From Austropuccinia psidii (lineage: Eukaryota; Basidiomycota; Pucciniomycetes; Pucciniales; Sphaerophragmiaceae), in NCBI GenBank assembly GCA_023105745.1, contig JALGQZ010000002.1:81361785-81425784 (forward strand): DNA of 64,000 bases. The letters run 5' to 3'. The position numbers and the translations under genes were made by a program. Shown piece by piece: positions 42,202 through 54,692 of this stretch; the stretch's first letter is position 1, and each line of letters opens with the position of its first letter. Under the pieces are notes generated by a model that saw nothing but the letters and a program-made list of their open reading frames with translations, was not told where the DNA came from and did no database searches.

Positions 42202-45200
42202 TGTCACAGGGGCTCTTGGACAGAAAACAATAGTGGCCTGGCACTCAGGAATCAAGAACTCACTTGGGAGGCTCAAAAGGATAAAAGACTTAAATCAGAA
42301 TGAATTTCTTTAAGAAGGATGAGAGTAAGAAGAAGGACAAGTCTGTCAAAGATAAGAAAGAGTACGTGAAGCCAATGGCCAGAGAAATAAGAAAGTCAAA
42401 GGCCAAGAAGCCAAACAAATGAATCCCCAATTCACTGTTACAACCTGCCAGAAAAGGAAATGGAATTTTTAAAGGATATGACTACCAATATTCACTGAAA
42501 GGCAAAGAAGAAAGGTGAAAATCACTTACTTAAGAATATAAGTATTTACTTTAATAATGCAAATAAAAGATAAAGATAAAAATAAATCCAATATATTCAT
42601 GAACTTGGAAAAGGTCCCCAGCTGATGAAAGGTGGCCAGTATATGTGAAAATCTGAGGGGCTGATCCTGGAAGGTGAGTCACTGGCTGTATTGTCTGAAT
42701 TGGCCAATACAGTTCTGGCTATCTTGAGAATTGAACTGTGTGATTGAATTCCCACAATGGAATATGAATTGGCCTCATTGGGCCAAGGACATACAGGTAT
42801 AATTGATTGCTGCATGTATGGACCAATTGAGTTTTCCAAGGAGTATTGAAGTAGTTGGTGCATTGAGAACTGATTGAATGATGAATAACCTCTGATAATG
42901 GCCCTTGGAATAATCCTGAAATAACTGCAATCCCAACTCCTGCAGGGCCAGGTGGTTGGGGTCCTTGAATAGTCTTCTGATAGCTTCCATGGATTTCCAG
43001 ACTGATGAGCTGAAGACTCCTCCTTCTAAATGGGCTTTTGATTTTGGGACCTTGATTTGGAATCGTGGAATTTGGTCCTGAAAGCGTCACCATTGAACTT
43101 TTGAGCAAAAATGGTGCATAATGGTATATAATACCATATATGCACCACTCCTGAAAACTTGAGTACGGGATGTGTGAACCTTTGAGATATGACCAAATAC
43201 CCAAAAAGGTCACAAGAAATATATATAAAAATTATACCTTGAAAATAATTACCTGAAAGCTACAAAAATTCCATAAATAGGCATAAAACTTGGTTTAACT
43301 TAAAACCCAATGACTAAAAATATGAAATAAGTTATACCATTGGATTCCCCATGGTAAAATACACATATACAATTTTTATGGTATATCTGTAAAGTCAATA
43401 TTTAATGAGTTATAAGTAATAATACCTTATAGAAAACATAAATCCTTAATTCTTTCAAATACCAATGAAACAACATGTAAAATAAATGGTACCATTGGAT
43501 TCTCCATAACTTTCAACACATAAAAAAATTAAGAAGCTAATCTCCAAAGTCAATACTTAAGGAGTTAAGCTGAATATATGCACTTTTTTGGTCAACACAT
43601 ATATTCAAGGATTTTAGCTAATATCCTTTGAGATATACAAGATAGAGTGATGAACCAAAAATAAATTCACCACGTAATTACTGTAGGAATACAAAAATTA
43701 ACTTTATTTTACAACTTATAAACAAGTTTAAAGCCTGTAAGGGATTATTGATTAAAATCAATAGAGCTGTTGACCACTTTTTTGTGAAAGTGGTCCAAAA
43801 TTAAAAAAAGTAGACAGTTGGATTCTACTAGTTCATTAGTGAAGAATTTCTTTTTTATCATAATATTCAAGGTATAACCCCTTGAAATCATGGTTTGAAG
43901 CTTAAAATATTAAATTTTGACAGAAAAGATGAGCTACAAGAAAAATCATCAAAAATAGAGTTTTGATGATGTAATCAAATTCTCTTGGAAGTGTGATAAG
44001 GACATGCCAAGATATCAGAATTCACTCTCAGAATAGCTGTAGCTTGTATAACGTTAAAGTTATTAATGATCAAAGTTTAAGCTTAAATTTGATCATTTAG
44101 GATCACTCACTGTAATCTTATTTTAAGTTTAAAAGTTGTATAAGTGATAAAACTGGTTAACACTAGTAGAATATGATTAAAACTAATAAGATCCACAAAG
44201 TTTAGGCTTTTTCCAAGCCTATGATGTCATCAAACTTAGAGTTATAGTGATAACTCTAAGTAATGGCGTAATTATGAGGTAAGATGGTTTGATCATGATG
44301 TAATCATTACCAAACCTTAAGCTATTGATCAATTCTAGTAGAAAGCATCAGTAAACGTCTACTAGAAGCCTTTTGGACTCTAGGAGGGAGGCATTTACTA
44401 TAAATAGAGCTCCTTTTACTCTGTTTTCCCCTCAGATGCTTACAAAACATTAAATCATTAAATAAAAAGGTAATTTCTTTATTCTTTATATATAAAGCTT
44501 TTATATTATTAAAGACCAAAGATAATTTTATATTAATATTCATCTCTGACGTGATTATTGCAATTATTTAATTGTTTTGTTTAAATTTCTCTTGAATACC
44601 TCTATTCCACATAAAATGAAGAAAAATTGTAATTTCCCTTAGTTTTTATTGTAACTACAATTTAAATAAGTTGTATTTACATTTCTAGGCTTAAAATTAT
44701 CCAAAATTATTATATTAAGCATTAAAAGTAGGTTATTTCTCTCATTATAATAATTTTGTCTCTATTATTACTTTAATAGTTCTATAATTAATATAAATAG
44801 TATTTATATTAATTTATAGATTTAATATTAGTAATATTATTGTTATTAATTGTTTTTTATTAATAAAGAACAACTTTCTACGCTTTTATTATTTTTTTGT
44901 AACAAGAATAAAGTGTTTTTAAATATATTAATTATCTTATATTAATATATTTTTTCTATTATATTTTTATATTTTTTTAATAATATGATTATTTTACACC
45001 ATAATTATAATAATTCTTTATTATTATAATTATTTTTATCTCATTTATTTCATTTATGAGGACATTCGTAGTACAACAAGTAAAATATTAGTAATTTTTA
45101 CTTACTGTTTCATAGTCAAACCTGCCAGGATGCATGGAGGAATGGGAAGAATACCCCTTGAGTTGAGGGGAAGGATTGAGCTGAGCTGATCTGGTGGTTA

Positions 45201-45778
45201 CCAGAGGCCATGGGCTTAAATGTGGTCCATGGTGGTCCTTGGCCAAAATGGGTCCTGAGGGTCTTTATAGGATTTTGGGGCCAGGACTGGCTCAGGTGGG
45301 CCCAATTGTGGTTTGGGACCCACCTGTCCTTGAGGGCTAGAGGGCTTCCCCCTTTGTCCCCTTTTTGCCTCATTGGATTAGGCCAAAAGGGGCCTGGTTG
45401 TCCCACGGACCGCAGTACGTGGCCTACAGACCACAGGCTGTGGATTATGGCCCATGGGGCGTAGAGGCTGTAGGGCGCCTAAATGGCCCTAGAGCCCCTA
45501 ATGAAAGGGGGTGTCCCAAAACTGATGGCCATTGCTAGGGGGCCCAGAACCCCCCTAGGAGACAAAAGGACATCCCCATGCCCAAAAACAAAGATAGAGA
45601 CCTGGGGGTTGGATATATGTAAATTGGCCAGGGAGGCCAATGATGGCAGGATATGGCCTGAGGCCATAAAAGGCCAGGGTAAGGTGATATGGCCATAAAA
45701 GATATGGTGTGGCCAATTGGTCCCAGGCTAAATTGCCGCAACACCCATGGAGGAGGGTCATTACTCATGGTTGTGACA
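42202..45778 (-). repeat. A2 5' LTR (long type), split by a B solo LTR
   Basis: About 1.62 kb without the insertion at 43173-45127. Ends TGTCACAGG...GTTGTGACA in plus reading. It holds the palindrome GTGCATAATGGTATATAATA... (43112-43146) and a decayed CGG block (45402-45475), where many CpG positions have become TG or CA. The right flank is D element sequence. Confidence 0.9.
43173..45127 (+). repeat. Solo family B LTR in the A2 5' LTR
   Basis: 1955 bp, TGTGAACC...AAACCTGCCA, with the target duplication GGATG (43168-43172 and 45128-45132). TATA box at 44399-44407. Hairpin GACCACTTTT...AAAGTGGTC near 43772. Confidence 0.93.
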
Positions 45779-46221
45779 GTCTACAATTAGCTTCAATAAT
45801 TCCAAAGGACACAAGAAGATGAGAGACTCATTTTTAAGGCCCTTTACCATCAAAAAATTAATAGTGAGAAATGCAGTGTAAGTCAAACTTACAGAGGAAT
45901 TTTCCAGGAAACACCCAGTCTTTCCATAGAGTTTAGTCAAGCCATACTTCCAGACAGAGGAGGATGAATTATCTTCCAGGAAGACAAAACCAACCCCACC
46001 AAAAAAAGTGGAAGTGGAGGACTCCCCTCGACTTGTGAAGAGAATTATAAAGGCTAGCAAGATTAGACTCAATGGGAAGGATCAAAGACAGTACTTAGTC
46101 AGATTCAAGAACCAGACAGCTGATAAGGACAAGTGGTTGGCAGAAGATGCCATACCAAATGGGAAGCTTCACGTAAAAATATTCAGAGCCTGTAGGAGGA
46201 CTGAACAGTCTCATCAATGAT
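45779..46221 (+). pseudogene. D element integrase C-terminus and chromodomain-like tail
   Basis: The plus frame reads ISFNNSKGHKKMRDSF...VKLTEEFSRKHPVFP and SLVKPYFQTEEDE, aligning with the B integrase C-terminus, with TAA and TAG stops at two positions. It then runs on through VKRIIKASKIRLNGKDQRQY, LVRFKNQTADKDKWLAEDAI and KIFRACRRTEQSHQ to a stop (46219). The tail is the same module as the B tail (YLVRF, KWLAEDAI). This is a third, older family. Confidence 0.75.
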
Positions 46222-47540
46222 GAGCCTTCTTTAGAGGGAGGTTATGTCAGCCTGTGACTCAAAACCAGAGCACAAGCATGACAGCCAAATACCATAAATC
46301 AATGGTATAGCCAAGATACCACCAAAACATGTAGCTGACCCAAATAAGCTGAAAAGGTAACCAAAGAAAGAGGAAACTCACCCCCTTCCAAATATGCAAG
46401 ACCCATCACCATAGGACAAAGAATAACAAAGTTATTCCTGCTCAAAGTTTCTGCTGAGCATAAACCTTAAATTTCACCTCACATCTGAAATACAGAGTAA
46501 GAGACATAACCCCATAAAATGGTTATTCAAAATGAAGCTCTAAGTCAGGGCTATCCAATGGTACCAGCCAACCTGATCTAGCACCAGTATTACAGAAGTT
46601 ATGGCCAAATTCAGGCCAAATAAGTGTGAAGAAAATATTCACCTCTCATCTAACTTCTACAGTTTTAGTGTGAGATACCTAAAGTGGGGTCTTTTTGGCA
46701 AGAGGAAAGTCAGGGATATCTGATTTTGCCATTCATTTCCCCATATCTCATCTAGAACAAAATTTATGAGGAAAACAAGCCCAATACAGCTTTTTGCCTA
46801 AAACACGTATATGTACAAAACTCTTCTACATGGCATGACTTTTCCATATTTAATGATAACCATATCAAATGAGGTACCATTTTGTAGAACATATACAGGG
46901 ACACACACCAAGCCAGTTATGAGGCTGATATCTCAAAAACTGACAAATGTATGGTGATTTTAAGGTCAAAATCCCACAGTTTGGCCAATACAGCCTTACC
47001 ATGGGGTAATATCCGATAAATATTATTATGAGGTGTCAAATGGACAAAGAAGCTTTTTTCTTCTTAAATACCTCATATTTCATTCAATACTGGGGTCCCA
47101 TACAGGTTCTGTACAGCATTCTATGCGTCATAAATGTCAGAATCAGGCTATGTGGCCCCAGATGAAAATTTTCATCCTGTATTGGTGAACACTGCCCATA
47201 TGTGGTTTCAAAGCCACATCTGAGCCCAATAATTGCTATACAGGCCTTTTGAAAACCACAATCCTGTCCTAGAGAGTGAAGAATCTTTACTTCCTCTACG
47301 TGAAAAGCTCTAGCAACCTTTTCACCCCACTTCAGGATAAAAGGAGTCCTTATCACTGCCAGAAAAGGAATCCCCATCCTGCTCTTGAATTCCTATGTAC
47401 TACAACTGTCAAAATTCATATATACTCTTGGAAAATAAACAGGTTTTACTATAAGTCTTAGTAGTGTAGTCTTTATTATTGTAATTTAACAGGTCAAGCT
47501 GCACCCAGGGCTTTCAATAATGTTCACCACCACTAATTCT
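46222..47540 (+). repeat. Probable D element 3' LTR
   Basis: After the tail stop a purine tract AGAGGGAGG (46234-46242) precedes TGTCAGCCTG at 46245, a good LTR start. Inside are ATAAAAGG (47337-47344), a likely TATA box, and AATAAA at 47434-47439. CTGTATTGG/ACAGG motifs like those in A LTRs occur near 47100-47190. The right end is not certain; no second copy is in the window. Confidence 0.5.
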
Positions 47541-47632
47541 CATTGCTAAACCGCTTTAACTTTAATTAAACATTTTTTAATACCTTTTATCCATGTAACA
47601 GTCATAGTTAAAGTTGTAAATAGGCTTATTAC
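47541..47632 (+). other. Unassigned flank left of a solo LTR
   Basis: AT-rich sequence between the probable D LTR and the solo LTR at 47633. Its last codons may read AYYL-like D pol sequence leading to 49282. The last five bases ATTAC are a target duplication. Nothing else is seen. Confidence 0.35.
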
Positions 47633-49281
47633 TGTCACAACCACAAAGAATGACCATCCTCCATTGGTGTTGCGGCAATTCCAACCTGGGACCAAGTTGG
47701 GGCCAATTGGCCACACCATATCTTTATGGCCAATTTGGCCCCTTCTGGTGCTCTGTGGAATTTTGGCCATATCACTCTTCCCTGGGCGTTTATGGCCTCA
47801 GGCCATATCCTGCCATCCTTGGCCTCCCTGGCCAATTCTTCCATATCCCCAACCCCAGCCCTTTATCCTTGTTTTTGGGCCTGGGGTGTCCTTTTGTGTC
47901 CTAGGTGGTTCTGGGCCCTCTAGCCAGAACCAGCCCTTCTGGGCCACCCCTTTTCATTAGGGTGTCTAGGGCCTAAATGGCCTTTTTGGGCCATTTAGGC
48001 CCCCTATGGCTTCTACGGTCCATGGGCCGTACGCCATGGTGTGTGGTCCGTGGGCCATTGAGGACCCTTTTGGCCTAATCCAATGAGGGTAAAAGGGGCC
48101 AAAGGGGGCAGTCAATTAGCCCCCAAGGCCAGGTGGGTCCCAAACCACAATTGGGCCCACCTGAGCCAATCTTGGCCCTAAATTCCATCCAACCCCACAA
48201 TGGCCATAAGACCCTCAGGACCCAGTATTGGCCAATAACCACCATGGCCTCTGGAATCCACCATATCAGCTCAGTTCAATCATTCACCTCACCTTAAGGG
48301 GAATTCTTCCACGCCCCCATGCACCCCGTACTCACGGTTGCAGGAGTGGTGCATATATGGTATTATATACCATTATGCACCATTTTTGCTCAGAAATTCA
48401 ATGGTGACCTTTTCAGGACACAATTCCATCCTTCCAAATAAAGGTCCCAAAATCCAACACCCATTTCGAAGGAGGATTTCTTAACTAATCAGTCTGGCAA
48501 TCCATGGCAGCAATCAGAAGACCATTCAAGGATCCTAACCACCTAGCCCTGCAGGAGTTGAGTTGGCAATTTCATTCAGGATTATTCCAAGGGCATTATC
48601 AGAGGTTATAGATCATTTCAATCAGTTGTCAAGGAATCAAGTATTTCAATACTCCTTGGACAACTCAATTGGTCCATACAGGCATCAATCAATCAACCTG
48701 TATGTACTTGGCCCAATTGGGCCAGTTCATATACCACTGTGGGAATTCAGTCACACAGCTCAAATTTCAAGATGGCCAGATTCTTATTGACCCAATTCAG
48801 ACAATAAAGCTGGTGACTCACCTCCTGGGATCAGTTTTTCAGCTTTTCACATATACTGGCCACCTTTCAGCACCTCCGGACTTTTTCCCCAGTTAATTAA
48901 TATATTGGATTTATTTTTATGTTTATTTTCTTTTACTTTATTAAAGTTAATACTGATAATCTCAAGTAAGTCATTCAGCACCCTTTCTCTTTTTCTTCCT
49001 TTCCTGTCAGTGGATATTGGTGGTCATATCCTTTACTAATTCCAGTTCCTTTCCTGGCAGGTTGAAACAGTGAATTGAGGATTCACTTGGTTGGCTTCTT
49101 TTATTATCTTTGGCCTTTGGCTTCTTATCTTTTCTTTCATCTTTGGCATACTTGTCTTTTCCCTTTCTTCTTCTTTAAAGAAATTAATCTTTATTATTCC
49201 TTCTATCTTTTGGAGCCAACCAAGTGAGTTCTTGATTCCTGAGTGCCAGGCCCTCTTGCTTTCATAAGAGCCCCTGTGACA
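47633..49281 (+). repeat. Solo long LTR
   Basis: 1649 bp, TGTCACAACCAC...CCCCTGTGACA, duplication ATTAC (47628-47632 and 49282-49286). Palindrome GTGCATATATGGTAT/ATACCATTATGCAC at 48351-48382; primer-type AGTTAATTAATATA near 48891; CGG block near 48010-48058. No gene supported. Confidence 0.95.
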
Positions 49282-49308
49282 ATTACCTCTTTATCATAGA
49301 CTCAGCTT
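49282..49308 (+). pseudogene. Start of D element RNase H, left side of the nest
   Basis: The frame TAC CTC TTT ATC ATA GAC TCA reads YLFIIDS, which fits the first RNase H strand with its catalytic Asp. The continuation SYIAAGEVLTQ is found 14 kb away at 63467, offset by one base. The piece is too short to prove alone. Confidence 0.45.
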
Positions 49309-50276
49309 GACACCATTAGGCCCCTTTGGCTCAAATCCAATGAGGCCAAAAGGGGCCAAGGGGCAGTTCATCAGCCCCCAAGGCCAGGTGGATCCCAAAC
49401 TACAAGTGGGCGGCACCTGAGCCAGGTTTGGCCCCAAAACCCAACCAACCCAGAAATTGCCAAAACCACATTAGGACCTGAAAATGGCCAAGAACCACAA
49501 TTCAGCCCATGGCCTCTGGAAATCATCAAGGGCATCCAGCTCAGCTCCAAGTAGGGATTCCCCTTAGTTTCAGGGGAAGACATTTCCTTCCTTGTAAGGT
49601 TTGACTATGAAACAATAAGTAAAAATTACTAATATTTTACTTATTGTACTATGAATGTCCTTATAAATGAAATAAATGAGATAAAAATAATTATGATAAT
49701 AAAGAATTTTTATAATGATGGCTAAAATAATTATATTATTAAATAAATATAATAATATAATTTATATTATAAAAAATAATATATATAAAATAAATATATC
49801 AATATAAGATAATTAATATATTAAAAAGCACTTTATTATTGTTACCAGCAAATAATAAAGGCGTAAGAATTGTTCTTTATTAATAAAAAACAATTAGTAA
49901 CAGTAATATTACCAATATTAAAGTTATAAATTAATATAAATACTATTTATATCAATTATGGAATTGTTAAAAAGTAATAATAGAGGAAAATTATTATAAT
50001 ATGAGAAATAACCTACTTTTAATGCTTAATATAATAATTTTGAGTAAATGTATGCCTAGAAATGTAAATACAACTTATTTAAACTGTAGTTACAATAAAT
50101 CTTAAGAGAAATTCCAAATTTTCTTGGTTTTACGTGGAATTGAAGTTTTTTGAGAGAAATTTAAACAAAACAATTAAATAATTGTAATAATCACATCAAA
50201 GATGAAGATTATTATAAGATTATCTTTGGTCTTTAACAATATAAAAGTTTTATATATAAAGAATAAAGAAATTACC

Positions 50277-52735
50277 TGTCACAGGGGCTCTTCTAAAATG
50301 AAGAGGGCCTGGCACTGTCACAACCACGTATTTTGACCCTCCTCCTTGATGGCGGCGGCAATCCAACCTGGAGCCAAGTTGGGGCCAATTGGCCATGTCA
50401 TATCATTTATGGCCAATTGACCCCTTTTGGGTGTTCCATGGCTCTTACGCCATAACCCATTCCATTGGCCACTTATGGCCTCCATCATCCTTTATGGCCT
50501 CAGGCCATATCCTGCGTCATTGGCCCTCTTGGCCAATTTCCACCTCACCAACCCCCAGGCCTCCATCACTGTTTTTGGGCCTGGGGGGTCCCTTTGTCTT
50601 CCAGGGGCTTCCAGGCCCCATGGCCACCTTCATTAGTTTCCTGGCCACCCCTTTCATTATGGGGGTTTTGGCCTAAATGGCCTTTTTGGGCCATTTAGGC
50701 CCCCCACGGCTTCTACGGTCCGTAGGCCACGTACCGCGGTCCGTAGGCGCATTAGGCCCCTTTTGGCCTAATCCAATGAGGCCAAAAGGGGCCAAAGGGG
50801 GCAGCCACCTAGCCCCCAAGGCCAGGTGGGTCCCAAACCACAATTGGGCCCACCTGAGCCAATTTGGCCACCAATCCCTTGGACCCAAATTGGACCAAAA
50901 ACACCTTGGATCCATTTTTAGCCATAAATCCCGTAGGACCCATTTTTGGCCATGGACCACTATGGACCATATTTCCAGCCATAGCCTCTGGCAACCACCA
51001 GAGGCCACCAGACCAGCTCAGCAAGCGTTTCCCCCAACTTAAGGGGAATTCTTTCTTTCCTCCATGCACTCCGTACTCAAGATTTCAGGTGTGTGTGCAT
51101 ATATGGTATTATATACCATTATGCACCATTTTCACTCAGCAATCCAATGGTGACGTTTTCAGGACCCAATTCCACCTTTCCATTTCAAGGTTCATAATTC
51201 CAACGCCCATTTCGAAGGAGGACTTTTCAGCTTATCAGTCTGGCAATCCATGGCGGCAATTCAGAAGATCATTCAAGGATCCCAACCACCTGTATCTGCA
51301 GGAGGTGGGTTGGTACAACTCATTCAGGATTATTCTAAGGTCAATTCTCAAGAGGTATTACAAAATTCAATCAGTTGTCAAGACATCAAGTATTCAATAC
51401 TCCTTGGACAACCCAATTCATCCGTACAGGCCTTATTCAATCAACCTGTATGGCCTTGGCCCAATTGGGCCACTTCTTATTCCACTGTGGGAATTCCATC
51501 ACACAGTTCAAATTTCAAGATGGCCAGAACTGTATTTCCCGATTCGGACAATACAGTCATTGATCCACCTTCCAGGATCAACTTTTCAGCTTTTCACATA
51601 TACTGGCCACCTTTTCAGCACCTGGGGACTTTTTCCCCAGTTAATTAATATAGTGGATTTATTTTTATCCTTATTTTCTTTTACCTTATTAAAGTTAATA
51701 CTGATAATCTTAAGTCAGTCATTCAGCACCCTTTTCTTTTATTTCCTCGCCTGTCCAGTGGATATTGGTGGTCATATTCTTATACTAATTCCATTTCCTT
51801 TTCTGGCAGGTTGAAACAGTGAATTGAGGATTCACTTGGTTGGCTTCTTGGCTTTTGGCTTCTTTATTATCTTTGGCCATTGGCTTCATCTTTTCTTATC
51901 TCTTCTATTGGCATACTTGTTTCCTCCCTTATTCTTTCTTAAAGAAATTCATTCTTATTATTCTTTTATCTTTTGGAGCCCTCCAAGTGAGTTCTGGATT
52001 CCTGAGTGCCAGGCTCTCTTCTTCCAAGAGCCCTGTGACAGGCACTCAGTGAACAGACTTACTTAAGGAGGGCTCAAAATACTCAAGAACAGGATAGACA
52101 GAATGCAAGGATAAATTCCTGATAAAAGAATAAGATTACTAAGAAAAAGAAATAACAATAAGTAATACATAGAGAGCCAACCACTAAGTAATCCTGAGTC
52201 ACTGTTTCAACCTGTTCAGAAAAGAGAAAAGGATTCATAAAGGATATGGCCACCAGGACTCTACTGAACAGGTGAGGGAAGGCAAAGAATAAATAAAAAA
52301 TAATAAAATAATATTCCAAAAGTGAGAATAAAATAATATTAAATAATAAATCAACTATTTTAATTAACTGGGGGAAAAACCCACAGGTGGGTGAAGAGGG
52401 GCTGGTATATGTGAGAAATACCAGCCTTGGAGTTTGAGTGTTGAGATACTGGCCTGTATGCTGGAAGAAGTTGGATGTGGGATTGAATCCTGTATTGGTG
52501 AATCCAATACAGGTTATACAGTCAATACAGGTATTTGCGCCTGTATTGATGACAGGCCTGTATTTGGTGAATCCTGTATTTGAGTCTTGCCTGTATGGAA
52601 CTGTATTGAGGTATGAAACTGTATTGGGTGAATTGTTGAATGAAACCCCCTTGCTGATTGGGTTTTGAAGGGTATCCATGATATAATGATTTGCTGATGA
52701 TGATTGGAAATTCCCCTGCCTCCTTGGCTGTGACA
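50277..52735 (-). repeat. A3 3' LTR, split by a solo long LTR
   Basis: Parts 50277-50314 and 52041-52735. It carries repeated CTGTATTG words and the GTTAATTAAAATAG primer motif. A 239-codon minus frame crosses it but is not kept in the 5' LTR. It is preceded on the minus strand by the tract AAGAGGGGGATAA (52736-52749). Confidence 0.93.
50315..52040 (+). repeat. Solo long LTR in the A3 3' LTR
   Basis: 1726 bp, TGTCACAACCACG...GCCCTGTGACA, with duplication GGCAC (50310-50314 and 52041-52045). Palindrome at 51096-51127; CGG block 50703-50750; AGTTAATTAATATA near 51639. It is the innermost and latest insertion of the nest. Confidence 0.95.
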
Positions 52736-54276
52736 TTATCCCCCTCTTGAAAGTGGTGAGCTCTGAGCACCATAAGTATAGTGAGTCTTGATGAGCTTGC
52801 AATCAATTCAAACAGTTCTTTCCCCCAATTCCTTAAGATTTCCCCTTAAAACTTCTTCTTCAATCAATACTCAAACCAATCTTCATTTGACTATTTGTAG
52901 GTATTTTCCCCTTGATTTTGATTCTGAATTTCCTCTGTTTCATTCAAACTGCCTTCAATCTGCATAAAAATTTCTTTAATCTTGTCTTGAGTGTCTTCAT
53001 CAATTTTTCTTGAGTCCTCATGGCTTTTGAAAGGTGGTTGATTTGGGTTTTTGTCCCAAGACCACTTGAAATCATCATAGTTTTGAATTTTAGAGTGTTG
53101 GCATAAGGTGGCCAACAATTGAAATTTTGGACCAAATGAGTAGTCCTGGCCAAAATCCCTGAAAGTGTGAATAAATGGGTTTTTGGCCAATTTGCGCAAA
53201 AATGCGCAAAATGCGCAAAAGTGCGCAAAATGCGCAAATGCGCAAATATGCCATATGTGGCATAAATTGGTGAAAATACTGAAAAAACTGATCTCTTGTG
53301 AAAAAATGGCCTAAAGGTGGGTTTTGGCCATTTTGCGCATTTTTGCGCAAAATGAGCAAATGCGCAAATATGCCATATTTGGCATAAATTGGTGAAAATG
53401 ATGAAAAAACTGATTTCTTGTGAAAAAATGGCCTAAAGGTGGGTTTTGGCCATTTTGCGCATTTTTGCGCAAAGTGCGCAAATGCGCAATTATAATGATT
53501 TTGGCCAAAAAGGCTTTTTGAAGGCTTTTGACAAGAAAAAAGGCCCTTTTGCGCAAAAGTGCGCAAAAGTGCGCAAATGCGCAAAATGCGCAAAAATGTG
53601 CAAAATGCGCAAATTTGCCAATATGCCTAATTAAGCATATTATGATAAGAATTGATGAAAAATGGCTGTTTTGATGTTTTGAGGTCTGATATGGCCAATT
53701 GTGCCAAAGTGCATATCTTGATGAAATTGGCCAATTGGGCCATTTGAACAATTTCTTCTATGAACTTGATTTTTTTCTTGAATATCTTCTTCTTATCCCC
53801 TCCTTGATTGGTCAATTGCCATAAACACCTTGCTGATTGGGTTTTGGCTTTCAATTTTGATCTTAAGGAATGAGTTCAAAGCTGACATTCATATTTGACT
53901 CCACTGCCTCTGGTTCCCCGCCTTTTGTGATTTGGAGATGCCTTGGTTATAGAGTTTAAAGAAACCTTGAAGAAATTTTGATGCGTATTACTGGTAGTTG
54001 GTCTCCATTATTACTATTGTTATTTCCCTTTTTACATGAAATAAATGAATTAGCCTCCCAATACAAAATATGGGAGGTTTGACTGCTACTTAAAAGAAGG
54101 AAATTAAAAAAAACAAGAATTATACAAGTAAAGAAAACAAAAGAAATGAAAAAGAAAAGAAATGAGAGAAAAGAAAGAGAGTAAAGAAAGAAATATGAAA
54201 TGCCTGGGGTTTGTCTTTCTTGTGGTGAGTTGTTTGATTTTGGCCAAAAGATTCTGAAAGATGAAATCAAGCATTT
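52736..54276 (-). other. A3 post-pol region
   Basis: Non-LTR sequence between the A3 3' LTR and the duplicated module. It holds the TTTGCGCA array (53190-53620) and, on the minus strand at 53199-52891, a 102-codon open frame ending KIKEIFMQIEGSLNETEEIQ. That frame begins at TTG within the array, so it may be an exon or chance. No similarity is recognised. Confidence 0.5.
53190..53620. repeat. TTTGCGCA / TGCGCAAA repeat array
   Basis: About 30 copies of GCGCAAA-type words, many as the palindrome TTTGCGCAAA. A larger unit of about 122 bp is partly tandem: CCATATGTGG at 53250 and CCATATTTGG at 53372 are equivalent points. It sits in A3 where A1 has its antisense gene region. Spacing is irregular, so this is not a CRISPR array. 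Confidence 0.8.
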
Positions 54277-54690
54277 GATGCTCACAGCGTGGCCAAGGTA
54301 ATGTTTTTACAAGAATTAGACCCCTCAGGGATGCATACCAGGAGATGGAACTTACTTTCATAACTTCCACTCCCCACCAAGAACCATAAATGAAAATTGA
54401 AATATGCCATAAGATGAATTTGATAATGAATGTCTTGAAAGATAATTTATGGCATGATTAAAGAAAGAAGAGAAAAATAAAATAAAAGATTGGGCCAAAT
54501 CTTGATGAAAGGTCCAAATCTTGAGGGTATTATGTTGCAAGGCCTTCTGAACCTGTCCCGAAAAATTGACAAGTGCTCACAAAGTGGCCAAGGTGATGCT
54601 TACAACAAATTTGGTAGAATACCCCCTTAAAGGTGCTTCCCAGGAGAGGAATTTACTTTCATAACCTCCAATCCCCACCAAGCACCATAA
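54277..54690 (-). repeat. A3 duplicated module after pol
   Basis: Two diverged copies (54690-54563 and 54386-54277) of the module found in A1. Both have TTGGTGGGGA, TTATGAAAGTAA and CTTGGCCAC. The segment between them is AT-rich and non-coding. Confidence 0.7.
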
Positions 54691-54692
54691 AA

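Larger units (their letters stand above)
34706..45778 (-). mobile_element. Element A2: decayed long-LTR family A element
   Basis: Minus orientation: 5' LTR 42202-45778 (itself split by a solo LTR), leader, gag, pol, and the chromodomain end cut at 34706. The 3' LTR is gone. Two solo LTRs are nested in it (35076-36799 and 43173-45127). Many stops and frameshifts. Its right flank (45779) is D integrase sequence, so it was inserted in a D element. Confidence 0.9.

Noticed and set aside
49284..49304. Family A protease fragment
   Set aside because: TCTTTATCATAGA-TCA matches family A protease DNA at 16 of 17 bases, but the position at the edge of the nest and the continuation at 63467 fit the D RNase H better. 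The alternative is not excluded.
50864..51814. 316-codon plus-strand open frame
   Set aside because: It lies wholly in a solo long LTR, crosses its palindrome and promoter region, and is broken in the other long LTR copies.
52083..52802. 239-codon minus-strand open frame
   Set aside because: It covers the A3 3' LTR; the matching 5' LTR copy (60555-61209) is broken into two frames, and the composition is LTR-like.
53190..53620. CRISPR-like repeat array
   Set aside because: Repeats are short, palindromic and irregularly spaced without unique spacers of even length, and the setting is a fungal retrotransposon.
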